64,000 nucleotides of DNA from assembly GCF_000003195.3 (NCBI RefSeq), contig NC_012871.2:8605997-8669996 (forward strand), written 5' to 3'. Position 1 is the first letter of the stretch; every line of letters begins with the position of its first letter. Shown piece by piece: positions 1-12,400 of this stretch. The notes under the pieces were generated by a model. It ran no database searches. It worked only from the letters and a program-made list of their open reading frames with translations, and was not told the DNA's origin. Both the position numbers and the translations under genes were made by a program. The DNA is from Sorghum bicolor. Taxonomy: Eukaryota > Streptophyta > Magnoliopsida > Poales > Poaceae.

Positions 1-973
1 AGCGAAGTGCGTAAACTCCACTGATCAATATATGTTCTCAAGCAACCTTCACGCTTACGGTAGTGGAACCTCAAATTTAATCAAGCTAATCCTTTCATTC
101 TAAGTTCAATGACATAATGTTGGCTAGGAATTATAAATTGTTGATTCAATCAATCAACAAAATGATTAATGATTCACTGCTAATAAAGATGCAGGTGAAT
201 ACCCGATGGTGGTTTTTGGGACAGCTAACTAGTTACGGTCAAATGTTATTCTAGTTCATTTGATTAAGTTTCTGGGTCGGCCCAATGACTGAAATTAATT
301 AGAACTTCCACCCCTAACTGCTCAGATATGTTGTGCCAGCTGAGGCTAGCTTTCTTCTTTGTGTAAATTTTCAAGGGATCGCTATAAATATTCTTTTTAT
401 CTTTTACATGAAACTCGCATTAAGAAGGTTCTTAAAAAGTTTCAGATGCATTAATGCAACTATGCAAACCAATTCTTTTTCTCAAATAATTGAGGGTGTC
501 CCCATTTGCATTAACAATCATCTCATGTTTTCTTTTCCCTTTGACTTCTGTCAAATCTCCTGTGCACCATGGTTATTGTCAGCGACGCAGGAACACCTAC
601 AACACCAATTTCCTATTGAACGCATGCCAAGTGGTCTTTTTTCTCAAATAGACAGGAGAACTATGTATCATTATATTAATAATAGAGAAAGGAGTCATAC
701 AGAGAGCCAAACACACACCCACTTCCTGACTGAAACTAATCACCTAAGACTGAGATAAAAGACCTGACCAAAGATCCTCTAACCATCATCTCGAGTTGTG
801 TTCTAACATGGTACAAGCCTTTGCTCTAACCTCATCTTCATCATAGCATCAGCCTAGCCTAGCCGATCGTCGTTAGCTGTCCCTTGTCTACATCGATAAC
901 GCGCCAGCCAAGGGTCACTATCATCGTGGCGCTCTCTGAGCAGCCACCGACATGATCTCATTGACATGGAAGC
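1..973. other. Gene-free AT-rich flank
   Basis: No recognisable gene, RNA or complete repeat was found. The open frame at 333-758 has no recognisable domain, lies in AT-rich sequence and looks like chance. The segment ends at the left edge of a solo LTR. Confidence 0.5.
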
Positions 974-1417
974 TGAAAGAGCATCTAGGCCCCTAATGGC
1001 TTCGGTGATTAATGACAATGTTGATTACTATGACTAACGTGTGTTTTGCAGAGGCAAAGTCATTAGTGAGGTCATGGTAATAGGTACTCGATGAACAGGG
1101 ACGTACATGCCTGCTTAATAGTGGAAATCGTTTCAGTTTTCAAAGGATGGATGGACATCGTCAAGACTAGACTAGGTCTAAGTGCCATATGGTGAAGAAG
1201 GGCACTTAGAGTAGTTTAGGACTTTGTTTTCCTTTAACCGTACTATTAAGAGGCGCTTTGATCTAGTAGCTTGACTTAGGCAAGGCTTTAGGTTTAGGTG
1301 TGGTGCACACTTGGTAGACCTAGCACTAGACAGCTCAGAGATAGTCCTTAGATCGAGAGGAACCAACTTCATTTTGGAACGGTCGCGTTTCGACGAAGTT
1401 AGGGTGCCTAAGTAGGC

Positions 1418-1762
1418 ACCGGACGCTGCACCGGACGCTCTGTGAGTGCGTCCGGTGAGGTCCTTAGCCGTTGGAAGGTTCCGGTGCTTAGGGTTAGGCA
1501 CTGGACGCTGGCACCGGACTCACCGGGCAGCGTCCGGTCCCATAACCAGGGAGGTTGCAAACCTGCCCCGAGCACCGGACGCACCGGGTAGCGTCTGGTC
1601 TTAAACTCAGGGAGTTTGTAAAACTCCCCGGAGCACCGGACGGTGCCACCGGACGCTGAGAAGTAGCGTCCGGTGACCTGTCAGACCAAGTACAGTTAGC
1701 CGTTGAAGTGTCACCGGACGCTCGGTGCATAGCGTCCGGTGCAACATCAACAGCGTCCGGTG
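1418..1762 (+). promoter_or_regulatory. U3 array of CACCGGACGC / GCGTCCGGTG decamers
   Basis: About 14 exact or near copies of CACCGGACGC and its reverse complement GCGTCCGGTG lie in about 345 bp. Examples are at 1418, 1430, 1571, 1710, 1732 and 1753. The two orientations often form pairs able to fold as hairpins. The array ends 51 bp before TATTTATA at 1814-1821. The placement suggests a U3 enhancer; the bound factor is unknown. Confidence 0.7.
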
Positions 1763-1813
1763 ACCCCGTTTTCAGTGGAAAACGGTTGACTGACCTTTGG
1801 ACTTCGTGGGGTG

Positions 1814-1821
1814 TATTTATA
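1814..1821 (+). promoter_or_regulatory. Putative TATA box of the solo LTR
   Basis: TATTTATA in the context GTGTATTTATACTCC lies in the middle of the LTR, where the U3/R junction promoter is expected. The transcription start has not been demonstrated. Confidence 0.6.
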
Positions 1822-2509
1822 CTCCTCTACCTCGTCCATGAGAGGTCTCTTGCCCATTTGAACATCTAAGAAACTTGTTGTGGAGCAAGAGAGCAGCAAG
1901 AGCCTAGAGAGGATTGAGTTTTGAGTGATTTCTTGTGAGAATCCTTCTCTAGTGAATTCCAAGAGTCAAGTGTGCATCCACCACTCTCTAGTGCCTTGTT
2001 TGGGTCAAGTGAGAGTTTTTTGCTTGTTACTCTTGGTGATCGCCATCACCTAGACGGTTCGGTGGTGATTGGAGGCACGAAGACCGCCCGGAGTTCTTGT
2101 GGGTGGCTTGTGTCAAGCTTGTGAGCGGTTTTGGGCGATTCACCGCGACGGAGTGTCGAAGAATCAGCCCGTAGAGAGCACTTGGTCCTTGCGCGGACCA
2201 AGGGGGAGCAAGACCCTTGCGCGGGTGCTCCAACGAGGACTAGTGGAGAGTGGCGACTCTCCGATACCTCGGCAAAACATCGCCGAGCATTTTCTTCCAC
2301 TACTCCTTTACTTTCTAGCATTTAATTTGTGTCTTTACATTCTTAGAATTGCCATGCTAGTATAGGATTGGAACTAAGTTGCAAAACTTTTTATCTGGTA
2401 GCTCTCTAGTCACACTAGGTACAAGGGGTTGAATTGAAGCTTATAGGTTGCTTAAATTTTTAGAGAAGCCCAATTCACCCCCCCCCTCTTGGGCATCTTG
2501 ATCCTTTCA

Positions 2510-3634
2510 GAAGGACAACCAACAAAATATCGTCGAATCGATTTTCATAGGTTTTACAATTGCTCGTGTGATATGATGGTTTGATAAGTTACAATGGCAC
2601 TTGGTCGGTGCACGTGCGTTATTGCAAGCGCCAAGTGACCCCACACCTTGGCTCTGCCCGCCGTGTGCGCCCCAAGCCAGGCCCACACTGCAGCTTAGGC
2701 CCAGCACTTGCGTCCCTGCTCCTGTGCCTGCTAGGCGAGCTAGAGCATATGGATGTTGCGCGCCACCCGGACCCCACTGCCAAGCATGGCTATGCAGCAG
2801 CGCCCCACCCCTCCTTTTCCTCCCGTCGCATGCGCAGAGCGCCACTGCGTGCCCATGCTGGCCGTCATGATGGTTTGACCTAGGAGCTGTCTATGTGGCA
2901 TGTCCACGTCAGATGCTAGTGCTGATGTGACGGGTTTTGGACCATTGGTGTGTGACGGCAATAGATTAGGGACTTAGATTGTCACTTTTTTAGTTCAAGG
3001 TCCCAATTGGAAATAGCCTAAAAGTTTTGAGGACTTACCGTGCATTTTATTTATTGTTGTATTTTGCTTTATTAAATAAGGTGACATGATTGATTTTTTT
3101 TGTGCATTATGATTATGATGATGAATGGATCAAATGGGTTTAATGGAGTAAAGCAACATAGCATGAGAGTCATAAACACACTGTATGGACAAACTTCTTC
3201 AGAATAAAATACTTTTGCCCGATCTACTGTTGCTCATTAGACCTTTCATTTCATTCTCAACTTCTTTTCTGCACTTGTCGTGGGTTCGCTGGCACAAATG
3301 TCATGGCTAGCGAGATGATATAGAGGTAAATATGCACACATAAGTATGCCACTATATTGAACAAAAGTTTCGACCATACGGGAATATTATCAATGAATGA
3401 ACAGTTGTGCCTGTCAACACACAGTACAACCTCACTCATTCATGTCGGTCTCCACAGTGCATAATTAACATTGGCTCAAATATGAAGCATTCACTGACCA
3501 TTTGGGTTTTATTCAGGGCCGGGTTGCCTGCTCCAGTGCCCTGCGAACGCAGCTTATAAGAAATCGATTTTTAAATGAGATATTTACCTTAAAAAATGTG
3601 TCTTCCTTTCATAGTCCTATTTTTAACTTACCTA
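2510..3634. other. Intergenic sequence, partly GC-rich
   Basis: A GC-rich tract at about 2600-2880 gives open frames on both strands with no recognised domain. The remainder is AT-rich. No complete element or gene was identified. Confidence 0.45.
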
Positions 3635-3876
3635 GGCCTTGTTTAGTTCCAAAATTTTTTGCCAAATAGGAATAGTACTACTTTCGTTTGTATTTGACAA
3701 ATATTATCCAATCATATACTAACTAGACTCAAAAGATTCGTTTCGTCAATTCCGACCAAACTGTGCAATTAGTTTTCATTTTTGTCTATATTTAATACTT
3801 CATGCATGCGTCTAAAGATTTGATGTGACGGAGAATCTGAAAAATTTTGCAAAACTTTTAGGAACTAAACAAGGCC
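3635..3876. mobile_element. Tourist-like MITE (GGCCTTGTTTAGTTCC family)
   Basis: This 242-bp AT-rich element has terminal inverted repeats (TIRs) GGCCTTGTTTAGTTCC and its complement GGAACTAAACAAGGCC. It is flanked by CTA at 3632-3634 and 3877-3879. It has no coding capacity. Relatives in this window are at 19389-19730 and 56003-56368, with fragments near 38650 and 39935. Confidence 0.85.
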
Positions 3877-4007
3877 CTATATAGCCTGAAAACAAAAGTC
3901 TCTTTCTTCGATAGCCTTATGTTTAATTCACTCTATTGATGGTGTTAAATCTAGAGTAAAATGGCCATTTTATCTCTGATGAAAAGATAAAATGCAGATA
4001 TAGTTTG

Positions 4008-4622
4008 TCTACAGAAAAGCTTTACCGAGGCGGCCAGATTCGGTTTACCGAGGCGGACGTCGCAACCGCCTCGGTCGAAAGGTCACGATAAATGGGATAT
4101 TTTCTGAGGTGATTCAGTGCCCGCCTTAATAAATCGAATAAAAAACAAAAAATGCCTATGGATAAGCTCGATGAACCATCCATGGGCCCACTGATCCCAT
4201 CCACGCGCCGCTGCCGTCGCTGCTACTCGCAGATGTTTGCATCCTCGTCGGACCACGTAGCATGCACCGGGATCTGGCCGCCCATGCCCAGATTTGGCCT
4301 CGTGCCCCCAAATCCACCGCTGCGCTAGAGGAGGAGACCAGGCTCCGCGCACTACCAATGCTAGAGGAGGCGACAGGCCCGCCTTGCTGTCACCACCATC
4401 GAGGCCGCACTCGCACCTTCGGATCCAAGGCCGCCAACTAGATTCGCCATGCCGTCGTCGGAGAAGAACGGGGCCGGCCTAGATCCCGTTGGAGAAGAGT
4501 GTAACTGTCGTTGTTGCTCACCGGATCCAGCCATCCCAGCACCGGATCAGACCTCCCCGCCACCGGATCCAGCCTCGACCATGTTGGCGCTCGCGCTTCC
4601 GGTCTGCATTGTCCGAGAGAGC

Positions 4623-4665
<43 letters not shown>

Positions 4666-4992
4666 AGGAAGGGAGGCAGACTGAGCGAGGGCACTGCTCG
4701 CTCTTGAGGGAGAGGAGAGGAAGCCGGTGTGGGATAGGTGAGGGAAGGAAGTTCTAAGTTGTTTTATACTTGTCGTGCCTATCAGGCCTCGTCTAGGCCT
4801 CTTATAAGGCCTGCCTCAGTTAAGTGATTTTAGGTAACCGTCTCGGTAAATCGATGCAAGGCGGTTGACTGTGACCGTCTCGATTAATAAATATGACTGC
4901 CTTAGTTAATCCTAGGCATTAACCAAGATGGCTTAAAAGCCCGCCCGCCTCCGAGGCCAATTTAAAACGCCTCACAAAAAACTTTGTATAGT
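4008..4992. mobile_element. Degenerate non-autonomous CACTA-like transposon
   Basis: The ends resemble worn CACTA termini: TCTACAGAAAAG on the left and, reading inward from the right, TACTATACAAAG. Subterminal repeats TACCGAGGCGG (4023, 4045), ACCGCCTCGG and CCGTCTCGGT occur near both ends, as is typical of CACTA elements. The middle is GC-rich with frames of no known domain and a GA microsatellite. The boundaries are approximate. Confidence 0.5.
4625..4659. repeat. (GA)n microsatellite
   Basis: An uninterrupted GA dinucleotide run of roughly 35 bp lies inside the CACTA-like element. Purine-rich sequence continues to about 4675. Confidence 0.9.
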
Positions 4993-5828
4993 AACTAGGG
5001 TAATATTGCGCAAATAAGGTCACACGTAATAGTACGTAAATTCTAGTTTCACGGCTTATACGCGATTAATATGCTGCTAAAACTTTATATAGTTTTTGAA
5101 TATCTTGATTATCTCAAATGAAAAATATGAAATTACAGAGTTGTAGATCCCATCAAACGCTACAACCTTGATATATAAAGTATCTTCATTTGACACCATA
5201 TAAGAAAGATATGATTTTTTTCATGGCAATAAGTGCTTGTACACAATTAATATACTGCTGAAATTTTGTTTAATTTTTTTATTATCTTAACGACTTTAAA
5301 TTAAAAAAACTCAAAACTAGAAAGTTATAGATCTCGCCAAAAGCTATAATTTTTATATAAATATCGTCTTCATACAAGATCATATGAAAAAGATACAATT
5401 TTTTTGCTCAAACTTTATTCTTTTTGCACTTAAACAACGTTTGAAGGAAGATATTTTTGTTTTTGGGCCATACAAGTAAGTGCAAAAAAAATAAGGCTAC
5501 GAAAGAAAGATGCAATTTTTGTTAAGGTATATGTTTCTTTTTAATTAAATCTACAAGAAGGTTAAAATAAATAAGAACTTTTGTTGCAAGGGCAGGAGCG
5601 GGCCCAGCATTAGGGCAACTAGGGTCATGGCCCAAGTTGCACAGGAGCAACACTTTACTTTTTGTCCCATTAATGGTTCAGCCCAACAACATGGGCAGCC
5701 AAGCTAGCATTCGTCCGACGCAACCCATCGCTCGTTCTCTCTAGTCCCCAAAGGCCCAAAGCCATATTCAAAGTAGAAGAAAATATGGTAAAGCACGGTA
5801 CGCCTAGCCTGTTCTTCTAATTAGGAAA
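4993..5828. other. Intergenic, repeat-derived AT-rich DNA
   Basis: Phrases of the type AGTTGTAGATC with AGATATGATTTTT-like context recur here. Similar text appears near 7700-7900 and 37620-37880, so this is probably remnant transposon sequence. No gene was seen. Confidence 0.4.
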
Positions 5829-7006
5829 AAGTCAATTTTAGATTCTTTAACATTTGTAGAAGTCTATTTTTCATCTAGAACTTCAAAACCGGATAAAATA
5901 TATCCCTCAAATTTTAAAACTATGCATGTTACGTCACTAACATGGTTATGAGCGGTTTTGAAGGTAGTTTTGTCTTTTTCTTTTTTACTTATTTCGGTTG
6001 AATCTTTGAAAAATCATAGTAAATCATATAAAATTCATAAAATAGAAAATTTGATTTTGTTGGACTCCAGATAAGTAGATCTATATAGTAAACATATAAT
6101 ATGGTATGCTTTAGTACAAAGTTTTTTTTAGCTTTATATCTATATTTTCTATAATCAAATAGAATAATTCATAGCTACTCCCTCCATCCAAAAAGTGTCG
6201 TTTTTTACTTTTAAACACCTTGTTTGACCATCTATTTTATTCAAATTTTTTGTCTAAATATCATATTTTGTATGACTTATTTTATCATTAAGTATACTTT
6301 AATAATTATTTATTTATTTTATAATTTATAGAAATTTTTTGAATAAGACAAACAGTCAAACACGATGTCTAAAAGTAAAAAATATCTCTCTTTTGGGGAT
6401 GGAGGGAGTACAATTTCCACAGTATAATTGTGGTGAATTTTTTGTATTGGGCTAATTATTGTATGTGTTAAACTGTGGCAAAAATTTAATACTCATTAGA
6501 TCATGTATAACTTAGTCATAGATTTATTAAGATTTGACAAGCATAAACCTAAATAAATCTATAACTAAGTAATACATAATCCAATAAGTATAAAATTTTT
6601 ACTACAACTCAAGCATAGAATAATTAGTCCACATATATAAATTTCATCACAGTTGGACCATAGAAACTGTAGTTATAATTATTCTAATTAGTTACAAAAA
6701 AGCATAGATTTAAAGCTGTAACAAAAATTTTGTACTAAAGCATACTGTATTATGTATTCAATGTATAGATCTACTCATCTGAAGTTCAATAAAATTGAAT
6801 TTTTTATTTTATAATTTTTATATGATTTACTATGATTTTTCAAAAAACAACCGAAATAAATAAAAAGAAAAGGATAAAACCACTTTCAAAACCAAGTTGG
6901 GGATGTAATTTGCATAGTTTAAAAAGTTAAGGAACATATTTTGTGTGGTTTTAGAGTTCAAAGATAAAAAAACAGATTTTTGAAAAAGTTGAAAGATTAA
7001 AGTCCA
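5829..7006. mobile_element. Giant foldback element with about 460-480 bp inverted arms
   Basis: The left arm (about 5829 to 6530, discounting an inserted MITE) is matched by the reverse complement of about 6545-7006 over almost its whole length. Shared blocks include TATTTCGGTTG, AAAAATCATAGTAAATCATAT, AGTAGATCTATA and GTATGCTTTAGTACAAA. The two arms meet near 6535-6545 with almost no spacer, so the element is one long hairpin. It has no open frame. A Stowaway MITE interrupts the left arm. The TSD was not resolved. Confidence 0.8.
6178..6408. mobile_element. Stowaway MITE nested in the foldback element
   Basis: This 231-bp element has termini CTCCCTCCATCC and GGATGGAGGGAG and is flanked by TA dinucleotides (6176-6177 and 6409-6410). 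This is the Tc1/mariner-type MITE signature. It disrupts the left arm of the surrounding hairpin, so it is younger than the foldback element. Confidence 0.9.
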
Positions 7007-8623
7007 TGCTCATATGGTGCTATGGGCTAGATGGGCCAACCAGCCGAGGTACTTCTTCGGTGGAATTCCTTTTTGGGCCCTTCAAATCAAAGTATTCCAA
7101 GGTCAAGGGTCCAAAGCTCATCTGTGATTCTTTTTATGTGTTTTCTTGTTTTTTTTTTCTTTTGGCGATGATTTGCTGATGTGCTACCTCACCGCTAATG
7201 ACTAGCACGTGCTTTAGCTGCTATTGGATGTAAACTACCTAGTAAGTGCAAAATGTCCAAGGATGATGTATCTCAGGAAGTTGAGGATTTGGTGACCAGT
7301 AATTTAGCTGGGTCTGATTGAGTAATATAAAGTACGAAAGCTTAAAAAAAGGCATTTTCAGAGCTACGAATGAAAAAAAAAATTAGAGCAAGATGCATGA
7401 TGTGACAACCTTAAATGACACCGGTACAAAATTGATCTTTTCTGATGCTAACTTTTTAATATCGGTTTCATAATTAATGTATAGACGCTAGTAGAAATAA
7501 CTATGAGCCCAGGCTATGTATTTTACTTGTTGTTTTCTTAAGTCTACCACCAGTAAAATTATATGATTTTTACTAGCATTAGCGTTAAGAAAATGATCAA
7601 CAAAAACATATTAACATAGACGGTTTTCTTAACCTAGCGCCACTACAAAAAATAAATTAATTTTTTTGAACTTTCCAAATGATCTGATACATGATCTAAA
7701 CAAAAGTTGTCATATTCGAAATGATCTACAACTTTGTAGTTGATTGCTTCTTTATTTGGAAACATTAGGGTTTCAAAACTATGTTTTAAGATTTTTAATT
7801 CATATTTTTCCTGAATTTCTCGAATGGCCTCAGATGGAAAAAAATGATAAGAATCAAAGTTGTAGATTTTAACGAGATCTAAACCTTTGAAGTTGAAACT
7901 TTTTCATATGAATTCTTTTAGGGCTTCAAATATCGATTCAAAAATCTAGCGGAGTCAATACTAGGGGATTGTTTTCCGTTGTTAAGTTACAAGTGACTTT
8001 AGGGTATAGTGGTAAAGGGTGTATCGCACGAGGCGTGATATTTTGTGAGTTTGATTTCTTGAACAATTTAATGCAACTTTCGCGTGGTTGTCTAGTGTGT
8101 TTACTATTTTAGCCTGATTTGCAATTTATGAAATATGAAGAAGTCCATTAGTGTAAATCGATTTATAGTGGCAGTCTCTCCTTAAGAAAAGTGTCGGTGT
8201 AAATATTTATAGTGGCAGTTCTTAGGAGACGCCTCCAAAGCTTACTGTTTTTCAGTGGTCTTTCACACTGGCGGTTGGTAAAAATGCCAATAGAAATATT
8301 TGAAGGATCGATAGTACTAATGTTCTAAGGATAGATACGGATGTCGAGAAATCCACATCCGATATCTATATCCGTTTTAGTTTAGTGTAAATACGGATAT
8401 TCATATCCGTATCCGATTAAATATGGATGTTAAATGGATGTATCTGTATTCATTTCCGAAGATTATTCCTTATTCGATACCAGGTCCAAATTCAATAAAA
8501 ATATGAAATATATGATATTATATGTATCCGCAAAGTACAATTTATTTTGAGACCATCTAAATCTTATAGTTATAATTAATGGACTATGTAAATAGCAATA
8601 ATTTCAATAACAAATAATATGTA
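7007..8623. other. Intergenic DNA with transposon remnants
   Basis: GCTAGTAGAAATAACTATGAG at about 7485 and CCACTACAAAAAATAAATT at about 7640 resemble CACTA termini. TAGTGGCAGT subterminal phrases recur at 8165-8215. From 8330 to 8520 there is a dense series of GGATACGGAT-like words, as in the hAT MITE at 46275. Boundaries could not be fixed and no gene was seen. Confidence 0.4.
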
Positions 8624-8882
8624 CTCCCTCCGTACTAAGAAATGAAGTCGTTTTGGATAAGTCTTGGGTCAAACATTGGAAATATAAAATTTGAATAACT
8701 TTTAAGTTGTTGAGTTTGGAAATATGAAAACCATATAAATAGATTTGTCTTGAAAAATGCTTTTATAAAAATATACATATATCACTTTTCGATAAATATT
8801 TTTATAAAAACAAGAATTCAAAGTTATACTTTGAAGACTACGCCGCTGTCCAAAACAACTTTATTTTTAAGTATGAAGAGAG
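8624..8882. mobile_element. Diverged Stowaway-like MITE
   Basis: The element starts CTCCCTCCGTACTAAGAAATG after TA (8622-8623). It ends with imperfectly complementary sequence ...GTATGAAGAGAG before TA (8883-8884). It is AT-rich and non-coding. The worn TIR implies an older copy than the one at 6178. Confidence 0.7.
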
Positions 8883-9180
8883 TATCATTTTTAAAAGTTA
8901 TTTATGACTAATGTAATCTTAACATTATTAAATATATATAAATCTTATTAGTATTTATTTTATTTATATACTTATAAAATTTATTTTTATATATTTAAAT
9001 TCAATAATTAATATACATTATCTGTAACTATCTTTGTATCTTATATATTTAGTTATAGAAATATTGATTAAAATATTTTATTTTTGGTAGTTGTCTTCAT
9101 CCACAATGTTATATAGCTGTATTCTAAAAAATCTCTTCATCTATAACGATTTTATTATATCGAGGTATCTTAACTGGGCC
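8883..9180. other. AT-rich upstream region of the KH gene
   Basis: Nothing recognisable except AT-rich DNA was seen. A TGGGCC-type element (CTGGGCCGGCC at about 9174-9184) near the right end is a common plant proximal promoter word. Confidence 0.4.
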
Positions 9181-9340
9181 GGCCTTTGGCTACTCCAGTC
9201 TCCAGCAGCCCAGAGCTTGTTCCTGTACTCCATCTGATCAGTCTCCCTTTATGCAGCAGCACCCACAGAAACAGGGTGCAAAACCTTTTCTACCACACCC
9301 CCACCACCATTTCTCTTGTGTTGTGGTCTGGGAGTGGGTC

Positions 9341-9490
9341 CCCCACCCCAACCTCTCTCTCTCCTCTCTCTCTCTCTCTATCATCACCCTCCTTCCACTA
9401 GTAGGGAGGAAAAGGAAAAAACCCTCTCTATCTCCCCCTCTCTCTTTCTTTCCCAGCTCTCTCTCTCTCCCTCTCCACCCGGCCGCCACC
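9341..9490 (+). promoter_or_regulatory. CT-rich 5' leader of the KH gene
   Basis: Repeated CTCTCT tracts run up to the start codon, a layout common in grass 5' UTRs of housekeeping genes. The start at 9491 has a near-ideal context, GCCGCCACCATG. The transcription start site cannot be read directly. Confidence 0.6.
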
Positions 9491-12400
9491 ATGTCAGGCC
9501 TGTACAGCCAGGGCTTCTCCCCTGCAAGAACCCTCTCCCCCCAGATTAGGAGCAACCCCGACGCTGACAGGTACTGATTTCTCACCCGGATTGCTTGCTA
9601 CCGACTCTTGATCCGACGATTGCTTCCTTCCCTTCTCCCCGCCGCGATTGATTGGTTTGGTGCGCTGTGCTGACGGTACCGTCCCTGCTTCCTTCCTCCG
9701 CAGCCAGTACTTGGCCGAGCTTCTCGCGGAGCATCAGAAGCTGGGGCCCTTCATGCAGGTGCTGCCCATATGCAGCCGGTTGCTCAACCAAGGTGAGATC
9801 TTTTTTTTTTGTTTTGATCCCTCGCTTGCTCACTGTTGCTTGCCGATTGGTGGCAAATCTTGTGCGTTTGCCCCTCGGAGGGGATTCCTCTGCAATCGGG
9901 AGTGGGGAATCGCCCGGATTCAATGCTCGGGTGGCTGCCGATCTTTTTCTGCAGCTTTTGTTTATGCTGGTTGGGGGGATAGTAGAGTTGCAAAGCCGCC
10001 GTCTTGATCTTTTTTGGCTGGCATAGAGCGATCCCGTTAGTCTTACTGTCCCTGTTTCGCGATTGGGTCCTCCTTTAGGTAATAGAGTGGATTGTCTTGC
10101 TACCGGGTTTGGTAATGAGTTCTTAGTTAATGCTAGTTGATCCACCATCAGTGATCAAGATGGCTGAAAACGGCATAGAGTCCATTGATCAGGGAAGTTT
10201 ATGTAGGGGATGCAATCAATTGTTCATTCCATCCTTGTGGCTTGCATTGTGCAGAGTAGAGTTATGACTTAGTTGGACTGCATTGCATATTGATTATTAT
10301 CTTGTTTAATAAAAATAGTATATTGTTTCCATTTGAGGAAATCATCTATAGGACTACACACGCTACTATCTATAGCCTATTGTTTGGCATGTTTCTTATT
10401 CTTTTTTAAGCGTGCTGCTATTATGGCACCCTATGTTAAAACAGTTTATTATTTCTTCTTTTCTGACTACTAACTCTGCTGATTTTCTTTTCTTCTGTCA
10501 TTTGTGTCATGTAGAAATCATGCGGGTATCAAGCATGGTTCATGACCATGGATTTAGTGATCTTGACAGGCGCCGGTTTAGAAGCCCTAGTCCTATGTCT
10601 TCACCAATTGTTCGGCCTAATCTACATGGCAATGGATTTGGTCCTTGGAATGGGATGCACCAAGAGGTAGGTGTATATTTAATTGCTGAAATAAACTTTC
10701 TTTTTTAACATGTTCTAATCCCTTCAGTAACCTTTGTTTGTTATGCTATATTTTCATTGTTTTTGGATTTCTAATTCTTGCAACATTCTGATGACGGATG
10801 AAACCATGAAGGCTATGACGCTCTATAGAATGTAATAAAAAAAACCAAGCCCCGTAAATCCACTCCCACAGGGAGTCCACCCGGGCCTGCTGGGTGCTAC
10901 TAAGGCACTACAGCCACTAGGCTGCAGACCCGTATTGTTATAATGTTCTGTAGTGAAGATACTTTGAGTCCTAGAGGGTGTGTCTGTGTCATATATAGTA
11001 ATGTCTACTTTTAATATAACAGAGATTGGGCCTTCCTCCTCCTGGAACAAGTATGGATTGGCAAGGAGCACCACCAAGTCCTGGCTCTTATATTGTCAAG
11101 AAGATCGTACGCTTGGAAGTTCCTGTCGACTCTTACCCTAATGTACTGCCTCCCGCAACCTGTGCAGTTTATCCTTTAGCAATGAATGACATTTCTTTTC
11201 TAACATCTTCTATTTTAAATTTTCTATAGTTCAACTTTGTGGGGCGCATTCTAGGCCCAAGGGGTAATTCTCTAAAGCGAGTCGAAGCATCAACTGGCTG
11301 CCGTGTTTTTATTAGAGGAAAGGGTTCCATCAAAGACACAGAAAAGGTAACCAAAATATTATTTTGCTTAATCACACCACACTTATGTTTCTGTACTTAT
11401 GTTATCTTAAATTTAGCAAGGTTTTATAGCTAGATAGGTGAAGGAGTTCCTCTGTTAATGTATTGTCTGTCAAGAAACTCTATGAGCTGCATGCCACTTC
11501 AAATTTCTTGGTTGACTTCCAGTATTAACATTGTTCAACTAGTCTTTCTTTTGTCATTTCTGCAATAGACTAGGCATCAGCATTCACGATCAGAAAACGG
11601 GAGCCAAGCCTTTTTTTCCTTATTTTGATCAGAAAACATGAACCAAGCCTTTTTTTTCCGTTGACTAACTCAAACAGTATAAGGACAAACATAATTCTGG
11701 ACTAACATTTGGATAAAATAAATAAATGAATGCTTACTTAGGCATCAGTTGCTATTTATTAGATTAGATCTTGTTGTCTTGGGACAGAGTTACAGAATGT
11801 CCTGCTCAAGATCCAGATCCCCCATGCCCATCGGACCCTGAGAAAGAGCAGCATTGTGATGACTAAGGGCAGTAGGCCACTTACCTTAGGCAAATAATTT
11901 TAGGAGGAATTCTGCCATTTTTGCACTACTTGTTCCTTTCTGTATCCTTCAGACGAAGCATCATTAGTTTGTCCATTTTTGTTTATGGCACAAATTCGAA
12001 CCAAGGAGTGCTTCAATTCTGTGCTTATTTTTTTCTCGCTGTCACTAGATCAAAATAGCTATGACATAGAGCTTCAAAACAAAAACTATGGGTTGCCTAA
12101 TTTTTTTCTTAGAAGTAAGCCACGCCAAACAGGGCTGATCCTAGATACACAGCTGGACTCTCCCCACTTCTAACTTTTGGCTCTCCCTATCAATAGCAGC
12201 AGAAGCGCTGAAAAAGAATCGGTGTTTGGGTGCCTTTTTTTTCTTCCTTAGATTAGAAACTGGAGATAAGCTGTGCCAAACAGGGCCAATCCTAGATACA
12301 TCTGTATTGTGAATATCCAGTAACCCTACTAATGGTGCAGATATTTTCGGTCAGTATCCAAGCGCAGATATTCAATGTTTGACACCATATCCAAATCTAG

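Larger units (their letters stand above)
974..2509 (+). mobile_element. Solo LTR of an Opie/Ji (Sirevirus)-like Ty1-copia element
   Basis: The segment starts TGAAAGAGCATCTAGGCCCC and ends in a C-run followed by CTCTTGGGCATCTTGATCCTTTCA-type sequence. These are the usual termini of Opie/Ji/SIRE-class LTRs. No polypurine tract, primer-binding site or gag-pol adjoins it, so it is a solo LTR of about 1.54 kb. The flanks GAAGC (969-973) and GAAGG (2510-2514) match at four of five positions, which fits an aged TSD. A TATA-like TATTTATA lies at 1814 and a GC-rich decamer array sits just upstream of it. Frames inside the LTR are not genes. Confidence 0.85.

Noticed and set aside
333..758. 141-aa plus-strand frame
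   Set aside because: No recognisable domain, AT-rich unstructured sequence, no plausible splice partners or neighbours.
2069..2365. Overlapping frames on both strands
   Set aside because: They lie inside the solo LTR 974-2509 and match no protein type.
9238..9585. Frames on both strands over the KH gene leader
   Set aside because: They are by-products of the CT-rich leader. The true start is 9491, supported by exon continuity.
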